This document shows, piece after piece, positions 7,268-17,242 of a DNA stretch of 22,802 bases. Origin of the DNA: Verrucomicrobiaceae bacterium (GTDB lineage Bacteria > Verrucomicrobiota > Verrucomicrobiae > Verrucomicrobiales > Akkermansiaceae); assembly GCA_947372405.1 (NCBI GenBank), contig CANBTO010000017.1, forward strand, positions 1 through 22,802, read 5' to 3'. Under the pieces are notes generated by a model, which ran no database searches, was not told the origin of the DNA, and saw only the letters and a program-made list of their open reading frames with translations. Each line of letters begins with the position of its first letter. The first letter of the stretch is position 1. The position numbers were made by a program, and so were the translations under genes.

Positions 7268-9483
7268 CCGTCGCCATCGTTCACTATCATCTCGGCCCGG
7301 GCGGGGTGTCGCAGGTCATCGCCACCGCATCGCGCTCGCTCACGACGATCGGGTTTCCGCATGTGATCCTCGTCGGCGCGCCGCCGGATGATTCCGTTAG
7401 CGATCTGCCGGTGCGGGTGGTGCCGGGGCTTGGCTATCCGTTAGATACCGTGGACTTCGCGGTGGAACAACTCGTTTCCCGCACGCGTGCCGCCGCAGTG
7501 GATGCGCTCGGTTGCGCGCCGGACGTGTGGCATTTCCACAATCACTCGCTGGGGAAAAACCCGCTGATGCACGAGGTGGTGGCGCGCCTCGCCCGGGAGA
7601 ACGAGCGGCTCGTCCTGCATATCCACGATCTGGCGGAAGACGGCAGGCCCGCGAACCACCGGATGATCGCCGGTTGTGCGGAGCTCTATCCGTTCTCACC
7701 GCGCATCCTGTACGCGTTCCTCAACGAGCGGGACATGGCCGTCTTCCTCAAGGCCGGGCTGCCTGTGGAAAACGCCGGCGTGCTCGCCAATCCGATCGCG
7801 CCGCAGGCAAGCGTCGCGCCGCCATCAGGCATTGGCCAGCCGGACCCGCAGTCGTCCCCCATCCTCTTCGCGCCGGTGCGCGGCATACGCCGCAAGAATC
7901 CCGGCGAGCTGCTTTTTCTATCAGCCCTCGCGCCGCAGGGCGTGCGCATCGCGATCAGCCGCGCGCCGCTGGATGCGGACGCGCTGGCGATCCACAACAC
8001 GTGGCAGAAATTCGCCGTGGCGCAGCGGCTGCCCGTCGGCTTCGACGTGGCAGGTCGTTACTCGCCCGTGCCCGGCGCGTCAGGCAGTTTCGAATCGTGG
8101 CTCGCCCATGCGTCGCACATCGTGACCACCTCGGTGGCCGAGGGATTCGGGCTGCCATTCCTGGAAGCCATCGCTCGGCGCAAACCGCTCATCGGCAGGA
8201 ACCTCCCGCACATCGCCGCGGAACACGCGCGCCACGGCATCCGCGCGGGCAACCTTTACGAGCAACTGCTGATCCCGGCCGAGTGGGTGGACCTCCCCAT
8301 CCTGCGGGAAAATCTAACCACCACGCTCGAGCGCAACCACCGCGCCTATGGCCGGCGGCTTTACAACGATGTCATCGAGGAAACGTTCGACGCCCTGGTT
8401 CACGACGGCTGGCTCGATTTCGGCAATCTGCCCGAGCCGTTGCAACAAGGAGCCATCGAACGCCTCGCCGAGCCTGCTTACCGGAAGATTCCGCTGGTGA
8501 AAATCGGCGATGCGACCTGGCCCGCACAGGACTGGCTGGCTGCGGCGATCTCCAACCGCACACCGTCCTGCTCACCGGAGGCGCTCGCGCCCTACTCGCC
8601 GGATCAACACCGGAACGTCCTCATCTCGCTATACTCGCATCTCTGGCGGCAACCGGTCTCGCCGCTGCGCTTCGTGCCACCCGCCGGGATTCTAACAAAC
8701 TTGCTGACGCCGCGTTCGTTCCATTTCCTGCTCTCCGCAGCCAAGCCTAAATCCGTGCTGTCGCGGCCTTACCGCGCGGTGATCTGCGATGTTTACGGCA
8801 CGCTGCTCATCGCGGCGGCGGGCGGAGTGAAGCCGGATCCGGATGCGGACCCGTTGCTGCGGGCGACCATCGCAAGCTTCGGCCACACGCCGCCTGAATC
8901 ACCGAGCGCGGAGATCCACGCCGCGGTCTTGCGCCACCATGCCGCCGTCGCCGCGCCGTTTCCGGAAATCGACCTGCGAGTATTGTGGCGCGAGGTTCTC
9001 GGACTGGACGAGGGAACGGAAACCACGGCGCTCGTCGAGGCCATCGAGGCCGCATGGCATCCTGCAAAACCAATGCCCGGCGCGGCGAATGCCATCCGCC
9101 TGCTCGCGAGGTCGGGCATTTCGCTGGGCATCCTGTCCAACGCGCAGTGTAACACGCTCGGCCCGCTCGGCGGCATCGCGGATCTTTTCGCGCCGGAGCT
9201 CACAGTGCTTTCCTACCAACACGGCGTGGCCAAGCCGTCGCCGGAGCTGTTTGCGATCCTAACAGACCGGCTGGCAGGCCGCGGCATCCGCCCGGGCGAG
9301 GCGCTTTTCATCGGCAACGATCCGCTGCAGGACATCGTTCCAGCCGCCGCGCATGGTTTCCGCACCGCGCTTTTCAAGGGACATCCGGAATCGGTTAGAC
9401 CCGGCGATTGCTCGCCGGATCATGTGATCGATTGCTGGTCGAAGCTGCCGTTTCTACGACAGGCACAGGATGTTGACGCCTGA
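7264..9483 (+). CDS. Fusion protein: GT4-like glycosyltransferase plus HAD-type hydrolase domain
   Basis: 739 residues with no signal peptide. The N-terminus (AIVHYHLGPGGVSQVI) has the glycine-rich loop of GT-B glycosyltransferases, and the EX7E motif is at E293-GFGLPFL-E301, as in retaining GT4 enzymes. A linker region of about 100 residues (400-500) has no family I recognise. The C-terminal third is a HAD domain: motif I ICDVYGTL (nucleophile D509), motif II ILSNAQ (S625), motif III K657 in VAKPSPELF, and motif IV FIGNDPLQD (D686 and D690). Residue +2 after the nucleophile is Tyr, as in haloacid-dehalogenase-like members, not the Asp of typical phosphatases. By analogy with synthase/phosphatase pairs it may make a glycosylated metabolite via a phosphorylated intermediate, but the tyrosine argues for caution. 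The start overlaps the GNAT stop (ATGA). Confidence 0.85.
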   Translation: MTVAIVHYHLGPGGVSQVIATASRSLTTIGFPHVILVGAPPDDSVSDLPVRVVPGLGYPLDTVDFAVEQLVSRTRAAAVDALGCAPDVWHFHNHSLGKNPLMHEVVARLARENERLVLHIHDLAEDGRPANHRMIAGCAELYPFSPRILYAFLNERDMAVFLKAGLPVENAGVLANPIAPQASVAPPSGIGQPDPQSSPILFAPVRGIRRKNPGELLFLSALAPQGVRIAISRAPLDADALAIHNTWQKFAVAQRLPVGFDVAGRYSPVPGASGSFESWLAHASHIVTTSVAEGFGLPFLEAIARRKPLIGRNLPHIAAEHARHGIRAGNLYEQLLIPAEWVDLPILRENLTTTLERNHRAYGRRLYNDVIEETFDALVHDGWLDFGNLPEPLQQGAIERLAEPAYRKIPLVKIGDATWPAQDWLAAAISNRTPSCSPEALAPYSPDQHRNVLISLYSHLWRQPVSPLRFVPPAGILTNLLTPRSFHFLLSAAKPKSVLSRPYRAVICDVYGTLLIAAAGGVKPDPDADPLLRATIASFGHTPPESPSAEIHAAVLRHHAAVAAPFPEIDLRVLWREVLGLDEGTETTALVEAIEAAWHPAKPMPGAANAIRLLARSGISLGILSNAQCNTLGPLGGIADLFAPELTVLSYQHGVAKPSPELFAILTDRLAGRGIRPGEALFIGNDPLQDIVPAAAHGFRTALFKGHPESVRPGDCSPDHVIDCWSKLPFLRQAQDVDA

Positions 9484-9506
9484 TTTCAATTTCCCAATCA
9501 CCACTG

Positions 9507-9968
9507 TCACGATCTGCCCATGCCCATGCCGGTGAGCTTGATGTCGAAGGGATTTTCGTCGGCATCGTTGCTGCTGATGTGGATGGCGGCGGCGCGCGGC
9601 CCCATCAAGCTTGGCGACAGGATCAGGACGACGGTCATCTTGGCACCAGGCGCCAGAGTGGTGACAGGCAGCGGGCTGATGTTGTAATCGTTCTTGGAAA
9701 CGCCGGTTTTGGTGAGCGCCAGGCCTGTGAGCGGAGCCGTGCCGACGTTGCGGATGATCAGGGTACGCTTGGCCGTCGCACCCACGGTTACCATGCCGAA
9801 GTCGAGTTTGGAAATGCCATCCGTGAGGATCACGCCCGATAGTTTTTTCACCTCGATTTCAGGAGCCTTGCTGGCGGCGGTGACATTCGCGAGACCGGTA
9901 ACGGTGATGGCAAGCCCCAGCAAGGAAAGCCGGGCGGTGGATTTGCGGAAGATGTTCTGTGGGATCAT
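9507..9968 (-). CDS. Small secreted Ig-like protein (DUF1573/choice-of-anchor-D type)
   Basis: 153 residues from the ATG at 9968. A basic N-terminus and hydrophobic stretch (STARLSLLGLAITVTGL) form a signal peptide, ending near ANVTAASKA. The mature part is one Ig-like beta domain: LDFGMVTVGATAKRTLIIR, VGTAPLTGLAL, LAPGAKMTVVLILSP, HISSNDADENPFDIKLTG. This is the pattern of choice-of-anchor-D/ASPM-SPD-2-Hydin type repeats, in which the FG-x-V-x-VG strand and the SNDxxENPF turn recur. Such domains are structural, often single repeats of larger surface proteins; no enzyme residues are visible. It is convergent with the GT-HAD gene (24 bases apart) and lies downstream of the sulfatase on the same strand. 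The role is unknown. Confidence 0.8.
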   Translation of the reverse strand: MIPQNIFRKSTARLSLLGLAITVTGLANVTAASKAPEIEVKKLSGVILTDGISKLDFGMVTVGATAKRTLIIRNVGTAPLTGLALTKTGVSKNDYNISPLPVTTLAPGAKMTVVLILSPSLMGPRAAAIHISSNDADENPFDIKLTGMGMGRS

Positions 9969-10099
9969 TGGTTCGGGAGTTTGAATTTACCGGGGTGGTG
10001 TTGATCCGTCCATGCGATCCGGATTGGATCAGAAAACTTCGAAAATTTTTCACCGGTGGTCCCGCTAAATATTTTTCACGGATTCTCCTGTCACGCGCC

Positions 10100-11698
10100 C
10101 TAATCAACTGGCTCGGACTTTTGACCTCTTTTTGAACCACCAGACTTCTGGCCGAGTGGAGCGTTGAAATCCGTCCACTCGGGATGCCGCTTGGCTGTCG
10201 CGGCGGCTTCTTCCGGCTGGCATTCGTTCTTGGGCGCCATCAGCACGTTGGCTGCCATGTCGTGCCATTGCTTCGACATGCGTGCGACGCGATCCGGTTG
10301 TTGCGACGCGAGGTCGTGGAGTTCGGTGCGGTCTTCAGAAATGTGATAGAGTTCCCATGGCTGCCGTTGGAAGCTGACGATCTTCCAATCGCCATCGCGC
10401 AGGCCGCGGTCCATGGAATATAACAAATGGATCGGCGGACGTGATTCGATCCTGCCTCCGGCAAGGATGGGGGCCAGCGAGATACCAGCCAGTGGCGTGG
10501 GTTCGCGGCCTGGCCACGCATCGGGTATTTTCGCTCCACCGAGTTCCGCCAGCGTGGGCAGGACGTCCACGAGGTGGGCGGGCGTTGGGTCCACCGAGCC
10601 GGGCATGGTTTTCAAACCCGCGGGCCAGTGGATGATCGCGGGAGTGGAGATTCCGCCCTCGAACTGGTTCTGCTTGTAGAAGCGGAACGGCGTGTTGCGC
10701 GCCCATGCCCAGCCGGTGCTGTCGGTCCACATCACGTCCGGATTGTAGGGTTGGCCATCCATACTCACGTTGCGGCGGTCGTAGGGGCAGGCGCCGTTGT
10801 CGGAGAAAAAGAGCACCACCGTGTTGTCCAGCTCCCCCTTGGCCTCGATGTCCTTGAGCAAGCGGCCGACTTCCTTGTCGATGCGGTCGATCAATCCGGC
10901 ATAGACGGTCATGCGCCGTGATTCCCATGACTTGCGCTCGGGTGTTAGATCGTTCCATGCCGGAATGTGATCGGGCCGCGGACAGGGTTTCAGGTCACCA
11001 TGGAACAAACCGAGGCTCCGTTGTTTCTCCACCCGTGCGGCACGGATGACATCCCAACCGACATCGTAGTGGCCGAGATACTTTTCGTAGTCCTCCTTCA
11101 TCGGCTGCAATGGCGCGTGAGGCGCGTTGAAGGCGAGGTAGAGGAACCACGGCTTCTTTGCGCTCCGTGCCTCGCCGAGGAAATCCAGCGCGTGATCCAC
11201 ATTCGCCACTGTGGTGTAAAAACCATGGTCCGGCACCTTCCATGGCTCTCCGTTGAGGCGAAAGGTCGTGTCACCCCTGTAGTAATTGCAGGCACCGGAG
11301 AGGTGGCCGAAGTAGCGCAGGAACCCGAAGTCGGTAGGTTGTTTCTCCAGATGCCACTTGCCGGCCATGGCCGTGAAGTAGCCGGAAGGTTGCAGGACCT
11401 CCGGCAGGGTCACCGCACGGCGCAACGATTCATCGCCAGCCTGGCGGCACCAGCGGCCAGTCAGCAGACTGACTCGAGATGAGTGGCATTTCGCGGTGTT
11501 GTAGAATTGCGAGAAACGCAGCCCCTGTTTGGCAAGGCGGTCCAGGTTCGGCGTCTCGATCTCGGAGCCATAACAACCGATGTCTGAAAACCCGAGATCG
11601 TCGGCAAGAATGAGCAGGATGTTGGGAGGCTTGTTTTCGGCCGCGAAACCGGATGCGGCGATGGCGAACAGACTGGTGATCAGGATCGTGATTTTCAT
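10100..11698 (-). CDS. Secreted type I sulfatase with variant CHSSR active-site motif
   Basis: 532 residues from the ATG at 11698. An in-frame start at 11803 would put 35 unrelated residues before the signal peptide (ITILITSLFAIAASGFAA). Metal ligands are in ILADDLGFSDIGCYG (D33, D34). The formylglycine cysteine is C71 in KCHSSRVSLLTGR, a C-x-S-x-R form rather than the common C-x-P-S-R. Later conserved parts are AGKWHLEKQPTDFGF, FLYLAFNAPHAPLQP and VLFFSDNGACPYDRR. The enzyme hydrolyses sulfate esters after Cys71 is converted to formylglycine; a maturation enzyme is not encoded in the window. The C-terminus is lysine- and serine-rich. It is divergent from the second sulfatase, with 120 bases between starts. 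The substrate is not readable; sulfated fucan or galactan fits the neighbours. Confidence 0.92.
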   Translation of the reverse strand: MKITILITSLFAIAASGFAAENKPPNILLILADDLGFSDIGCYGSEIETPNLDRLAKQGLRFSQFYNTAKCHSSRVSLLTGRWCRQAGDESLRRAVTLPEVLQPSGYFTAMAGKWHLEKQPTDFGFLRYFGHLSGACNYYRGDTTFRLNGEPWKVPDHGFYTTVANVDHALDFLGEARSAKKPWFLYLAFNAPHAPLQPMKEDYEKYLGHYDVGWDVIRAARVEKQRSLGLFHGDLKPCPRPDHIPAWNDLTPERKSWESRRMTVYAGLIDRIDKEVGRLLKDIEAKGELDNTVVLFFSDNGACPYDRRNVSMDGQPYNPDVMWTDSTGWAWARNTPFRFYKQNQFEGGISTPAIIHWPAGLKTMPGSVDPTPAHLVDVLPTLAELGGAKIPDAWPGREPTPLAGISLAPILAGGRIESRPPIHLLYSMDRGLRDGDWKIVSFQRQPWELYHISEDRTELHDLASQQPDRVARMSKQWHDMAANVLMAPKNECQPEEAAATAKRHPEWTDFNAPLGQKSGGSKRGQKSEPVD

Positions 11699-11818
11699 GC
11701 TGACAAGGTGTTGGAGAGTGGTTTCACGGGCCCAGTCAATACCCAGGCTGGCGAATAAGATATTTCGTTCCAAATCGTCTGAAAGAAAGATGTTTCGATG
11801 CACTTACACGGATACCGC

Positions 11819-13123
11819 ATGAAATCCCCACGCCTACTCGCCGCGCTAGTGTTCCTGCTTCCGGCATTTCCTGCCGCTGCGGAAAAACCCAACATCCTCT
11901 ATATCCTCGCCGACGACATGGGCTACGCCGACACCGGTTTCAACGGATGCAAGGATATCAAGACACCGAACCTCGACCAGATCGCCCGTGGCGGCACGAT
12001 CCTGAAATCGTTCTATGTGCAGCCGGTTTGCTCCCCTACCCGCTCCACCCTGATGACCGGGCGCTATCCCTCACATACCGGCGTCTATTCCGTCGTGCGG
12101 CCACACGCCCCGTGGGGCCTGAAGCTTGAGGAACAAACCCTTGCCCAGGTGCTGCGCGGCGCTGGCTACGAAACCGCCATCACCGGCAAATGGCATCTCG
12201 GCGAATTCAAGCCCGCCTATCTGCCGACCCAACGGGGATTCGACCACCAATACGGGCTTTGGTTCGGCATGATCGATTATTTCAGCCACGAGCGCGAAGG
12301 CGTTCTCGACTGGCACCGCGACGACCAGCCCTGCAAGGACGAAGGCTACACCACCCATCTCATCGCGAAGGAGGCCTGCCGCATCATCCGCGAAAAGAAT
12401 CCGGACAAACCGCTCTTCCTCTATCTGCCCTTCAATGCCGTGCACGGCCCGCACCAGGTGCCGGATAGCTACTGCAAACCCTATCAGGACCTCAAGGGCG
12501 TACGCCGCACCTATGCCGGCATGATGTCCGCGATGGACGAGGCCGTCGGGCAGGTGCTCGCGGCGCTGGATGAGATGAAAATCCGCGACAACACGCTGAT
12601 CATATTCTCCAGCGACAATGGCGGACCGTCTCCGGGAAAGGTCACCTCCAACGGCCCGCTGCGCGCCGGAAAGGGCACCATCTATGAAGGCGGCGTCCGT
12701 GTCTGCGCCTGCGTCAACTGGCCCGGCCACATCCCCGCCGGGAAAACCATCGACGAGCCGCTCCACGCCGTGGACTGGTTTCCGACGCTGGTGAAACTCA
12801 CAGGCGCCACTCCGGAACTGAAACTCCCGCTGGACGGGCTCGACATCTGGCCGGTGCTCACCACAGGAGCCAAGTCACCCCATGACACGCTGATCCTCTG
12901 CGGCACGAAACGCGGACAGGCCGCCATCCGCATGGGAGACTGGAAACTGCTCGTAGGCGCGGGCGGAGGGGATCAGTTATACAACCTCGCGGAGGATCTC
13001 GGCGAAACGAAGGATCTCGCCGCAGAGAAACCCGAAAAACTGCGGGAACTGCGCGCGAGATATGATGAGATGATGAAAACCGCAGTCCCGGCCGGCGAGG
13101 TTCCGGGAGGATTGAAGGAGTGA
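11819..13123 (+). CDS. Secreted type I sulfatase (canonical CSPTR motif)
   Basis: 434 residues from the ATG at 11819; a start at 11798 would only add MHLHGYR before the signal peptide (SPRLLAALVFLLPAFPAAA). Metal-binding aspartates are D32/D33 in ILADDMGYADTG. The formylglycine site is C71 in VCSPTRSTLMTGRYP, followed by GKWHLGEFKPAYLPTQRGFD, LYLPFNAVHGPHQ and IIFSSDNGGPSPG. These are the standard arylsulfatase A-type landmarks in the usual order and at normal length. It would remove sulfate esters from carbohydrate outside the cytoplasm. It is divergent from the CHSSR sulfatase and convergent with the fucosidase, whose stop is only 18 bases away. The two sulfatases are clearly different subtypes, which suggests two different sulfate positions on the substrate. 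Confidence 0.93.
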   Translation: MKSPRLLAALVFLLPAFPAAAEKPNILYILADDMGYADTGFNGCKDIKTPNLDQIARGGTILKSFYVQPVCSPTRSTLMTGRYPSHTGVYSVVRPHAPWGLKLEEQTLAQVLRGAGYETAITGKWHLGEFKPAYLPTQRGFDHQYGLWFGMIDYFSHEREGVLDWHRDDQPCKDEGYTTHLIAKEACRIIREKNPDKPLFLYLPFNAVHGPHQVPDSYCKPYQDLKGVRRTYAGMMSAMDEAVGQVLAALDEMKIRDNTLIIFSSDNGGPSPGKVTSNGPLRAGKGTIYEGGVRVCACVNWPGHIPAGKTIDEPLHAVDWFPTLVKLTGATPELKLPLDGLDIWPVLTTGAKSPHDTLILCGTKRGQAAIRMGDWKLLVGAGGGDQLYNLAEDLGETKDLAAEKPEKLRELRARYDEMMKTAVPAGEVPGGLKE

Positions 13124-13141
13124 CAAACGCCAAGGATTTAT

Positions 13142-14563
13142 CTAACGGAAGTCGATCCGGTAAACGAACGCATGGCTGCACGGTTTCTTTACGGGAACAG
13201 ATAGCGACAAGCCGTCTGTGGTCTGCTTCCAGCGGATCTCCTCTCCGGCACCCAGCATGCGGACGCCGGCGATCTGCCTGCCCTTCAGTCTCTCACCACC
13301 CATCGATCTGACCGACAACTTGGTATCCGGCCAGGACAGGCAGATGGCGTAAACCGAGTCCGCCTTCGCCGTGAAACGGATGTCCGGCGATGCCTTGCCA
13401 TCCGCAGCGTGGCTTTTCCCGGCAGGCTCCGCAGGTCCGTCCTGCGAGACCATCCATGGCGAGGTGCCGTAGATGGCCTCGCCGTTGACATCCATCCATG
13501 AGCCGACTTCCGCGAGGCGGTCGATGCACGGTTGGGGAATGATGCCTTCCGGCGATGGTCCCACGTTGAGCAGGTAGTTGCCACCTTTGCTGACGATTTC
13601 CACCAAGCGGACAACGATGTCACGGGCGGACACCCAGTTTTGGTCGTTCGGGTTGAAACCGAAGCTGGTGTTCATCGATCCGGGGTTTTCCCATTCGAAT
13701 CCGAGCGTTTTGTCGAGGATCTCGTTGTCACCCGCCGTGATATAATCACAATGGGGCGGCGGGATTTTTGTCGGAGGACGACAACCCTTGATCCGGCTGT
13801 TGATCACGCAATCCGGACTGAGCCTGCGGATGTCCTGATAGAGATCCTCGACCTGCGCGTCGCTCTTCATGTCGATATCGTCGAACCACATCAAATCCGG
13901 CCGGTAGTTTGTCAGCAACTCCTCGATCTGCGGCTTGGCGAAGTCCGCGAGGTAACGGTCGAAGTCAGCCTGCTTGGAATCCTTGAAGTCCCAGAAGTTG
14001 GCCTGCTTGTATCCGTTGCCGGGGCCCATCGGCCGGTACCAGTCGCGGTCGATCGAATAATAACATCCGAACTTCAGCCCGGAGTCGTGGCACGCGTCGG
14101 ACAGCTCGCGGGTGACATCCCGCTTGAACGGCGTGGCATTCGCGATGTTGTATTTTGTCAGTTTCGAATGATACATGCTGAAGCCGTCGTGGTGCTTGGT
14201 GGTGAGCACCATGTATTTCATGCCCGCCTTCTTCGCCACCGCGCACCAGGCGGCGGCGTCGAATTTCTCCGGATTGAATTTCGCACCGAGTTGCTCGTAT
14301 TCCTTGGCCGGGATTTTCTCGTCGAACATGATCCATTCGGAATATCCCGAGGTCCGGACCTTGCCCTTCCACGCACCGCCGGGAACCGCGTACAAGCCCC
14401 AGTGGATGAACATGCCGAAACGGGCGTCGCGCCACCATTGGATCCTTTGTTCCCTTGCCGCGACTTCCGGGCCTGGCGGCTCCCCTGCGAAAGCCATGCA
14501 GTTGGAAACCAGCGCCAGCACCAACGCCAGCAGTCCGCCTCGTTTTGATTTATCTAACATCAT
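13142..14563 (-). CDS. Secreted alpha-L-fucosidase, GH29
   Basis: 473 residues from the ATG at 14563 (a second ATG follows directly at 14560). The signal peptide is SKRGGLLALVLALVSNCMAFA. The (beta/alpha)8 barrel shows RFGMFIHWGLYAVPGG, TTKHHDGFSMYHSK (H124, H125), FGCYYSIDRDWYRP and the nucleophile strand PDLMWFDDID, with D228 as the probable nucleophile. The late barrel part includes NYLLNVGPSPEGIIP, followed by a C-terminal beta domain ending HAFVYRIDFR. GH29 enzymes are retaining exo-fucosidases releasing L-fucose from fucosylated glycans or fucoidan oligosaccharides. An upstream extension of the frame to 14704 overlaps dihydrofolate reductase and is rejected. The start is 10 bases after the folA stop, so the two may share a transcript. 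Confidence 0.93.
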   Translation of the reverse strand: MMLDKSKRGGLLALVLALVSNCMAFAGEPPGPEVAAREQRIQWWRDARFGMFIHWGLYAVPGGAWKGKVRTSGYSEWIMFDEKIPAKEYEQLGAKFNPEKFDAAAWCAVAKKAGMKYMVLTTKHHDGFSMYHSKLTKYNIANATPFKRDVTRELSDACHDSGLKFGCYYSIDRDWYRPMGPGNGYKQANFWDFKDSKQADFDRYLADFAKPQIEELLTNYRPDLMWFDDIDMKSDAQVEDLYQDIRRLSPDCVINSRIKGCRPPTKIPPPHCDYITAGDNEILDKTLGFEWENPGSMNTSFGFNPNDQNWVSARDIVVRLVEIVSKGGNYLLNVGPSPEGIIPQPCIDRLAEVGSWMDVNGEAIYGTSPWMVSQDGPAEPAGKSHAADGKASPDIRFTAKADSVYAICLSWPDTKLSVRSMGGERLKGRQIAGVRMLGAGEEIRWKQTTDGLSLSVPVKKPCSHAFVYRIDFR

Positions 14564-14573
14564 AAGATCGGTT

Positions 14574-15056
14574 TCAGAGGGTCTCGGATTGTCGGCTCCA
14601 GCGTTTAACCTCGAAGGTTTCATGGCTTTCCAGCAGTTCAGAGATGGGAAACATGCCCTGGAATTCAGGAAAACGGGTGTCTCCGTCGTAGTTCGCGAAA
14701 ACATGACTCACTAACAGATCGTCCAGTGCCGGCAGGAACACGGCGTAAACCTCCGCACCCCCGATGATGAAAACCGGGCCGGTGAGATCCGGCAGACACT
14801 CCAGTTCGTCAGGCCGATGGATCACCTCCACCCCCGGCACGAACCAGTCACGGTCCCTCGTCAGCACGATGTTGCGGCGCTTGGGCAGCGGCCGGCCGAT
14901 CGACTCGTAGGTTTTCCTGCCCATTACGATCGGGTGGCCGGATGTGGTTCGTTTGAAAAAAGCCAGATCCTCCGGCAGGTGCCACGGCAGGATCCCGGCT
15001 CGGCCGATTACCCTTTCGGGGGTCATTGCCACAATGGCGGTGAGGTGAGGTTTCAA
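14574..15056 (-). CDS. folA: Dihydrofolate reductase
   Basis: 160 residues if translation starts at the TTG at 15056 (MKPHLTAIVAMTPERVIG). This gives the standard bacterial length and N-terminus. An ATG at 15095 would add 13 residues that do not match the family. Conserved features are LPWHLPEDLAFFKRTT (the acidic active-site residue is D30), IVMGRKTYESIGRPLP for the NADPH site, NIVLTRDRDW, and VFIIGGAEVYAVFLP. The enzyme reduces dihydrofolate to tetrahydrofolate with NADPH for thymidylate, purine and methionine synthesis. thyA, its common neighbour, is not visible. The gene instead sits 10 bases upstream of the fucosidase and is divergent from mreB. Confidence 0.9.
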   Translation of the reverse strand: MKPHLTAIVAMTPERVIGRAGILPWHLPEDLAFFKRTTSGHPIVMGRKTYESIGRPLPKRRNIVLTRDRDWFVPGVEVIHRPDELECLPDLTGPVFIIGGAEVYAVFLPALDDLLVSHVFANYDGDTRFPEFQGMFPISELLESHETFEVKRWSRQSETL

Positions 15057-16398
<1,342 letters not shown>

Positions 16399-16422
16399 GC
16401 GGTTCATTGGCATTACCCGGCC

Positions 16423-17235
16423 ATGAAGCCGCTCAATCTCATCGCCCTGTTGGTGTTTCTCGGAGGAGCCGTGTGGGCTCTCACGAGGAGTGATCGCAGT
16501 GTGCGCGAGATCCAGAACGCCTATTACTCGGCGATGTCGCCGTTCCTGAAATCAGGCTCCCGCATGGAAACCCAGGCCCGCGCTTTCCTGGAAGAGACCC
16601 GTCATTCCAAAGACCTCGAAACGGAACTCGAAACCACCCGCGAGCAACTCGAACGCCTCAGGCCATTCGAGTCACGCTGTCGCGAGCTGGAGGGCGAGAA
16701 CGCCCAGCTCCGCCACGCGCTGGATTTCAAGAAAACCAACCACTTCGACGTGGTGGCCGCCCGCGTCATCCGCAGGAACCCCACCACCTGGTGGCAGACG
16801 GTGGAGATCGACGCCGGTTCCAACCGTGGCATCGGCACCCAGCTCGCCGTGCTCTCCAACGAAGGCCTCGTCGGCAAGATCGACCGCGTGGACAACGGTG
16901 GCGAACGATCGTCCGTCCTGCTTCTAACCGACGAGAACTGCCAGGTCGCCGCACGCGTCGAAGGCTCGCCCGAGGTCGGCATTCTCCGCGGCCAGCGCGG
17001 CGGTTTCGACGGGGAACCCATGCTTCGTTTGAAATATCTATCACCGAACGCCGCCGTCCGCCCGGGCCAGCGCGTGTTCGCCACCGGACGGGGAGGCATC
17101 TTCCCGGCCAACGTTCTTCTTGGAACCATTGACTCCGTCGAAAAAGGCGCGCTGGAATCCGAAGCTCTTGTCCGTCCATCGGTGAACTTCGCGGATCTCG
17201 GCTCGGTATTCGTGGTGTTGTCCGCCGATTCCTGA
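16423..17235 (+). CDS. mreC: Rod-shape-determining protein MreC
   Basis: 270 residues, usual length. One N-terminal membrane segment (LIALLVFLGGAVWAL, about residues 5-19) anchors it in the inner membrane with the rest in the periplasm. A coiled coil spans about residues 55-105, rich in Glu/Arg/Leu (LETELETTREQLERLRPFE). Two beta-barrel domains follow, with family landmarks ARVIRRNPTTWWQTVEID, GIGTQLAVLSNEGLVGKI, SSVLLLTDENCQVAARV, GILRGQ and VRPGQRVFATGRGGIFP. MreC links MreB inside the cell to PBP2 outside and activates PBP2. It lies 24 bases after mreB and 7 bases before mreD. Confidence 0.95.
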   Translation: MKPLNLIALLVFLGGAVWALTRSDRSVREIQNAYYSAMSPFLKSGSRMETQARAFLEETRHSKDLETELETTREQLERLRPFESRCRELEGENAQLRHALDFKKTNHFDVVAARVIRRNPTTWWQTVEIDAGSNRGIGTQLAVLSNEGLVGKIDRVDNGGERSSVLLLTDENCQVAARVEGSPEVGILRGQRGGFDGEPMLRLKYLSPNAAVRPGQRVFATGRGGIFPANVLLGTIDSVEKGALESEALVRPSVNFADLGSVFVVLSADS

Positions 17236-17242
17236 ACCACCC

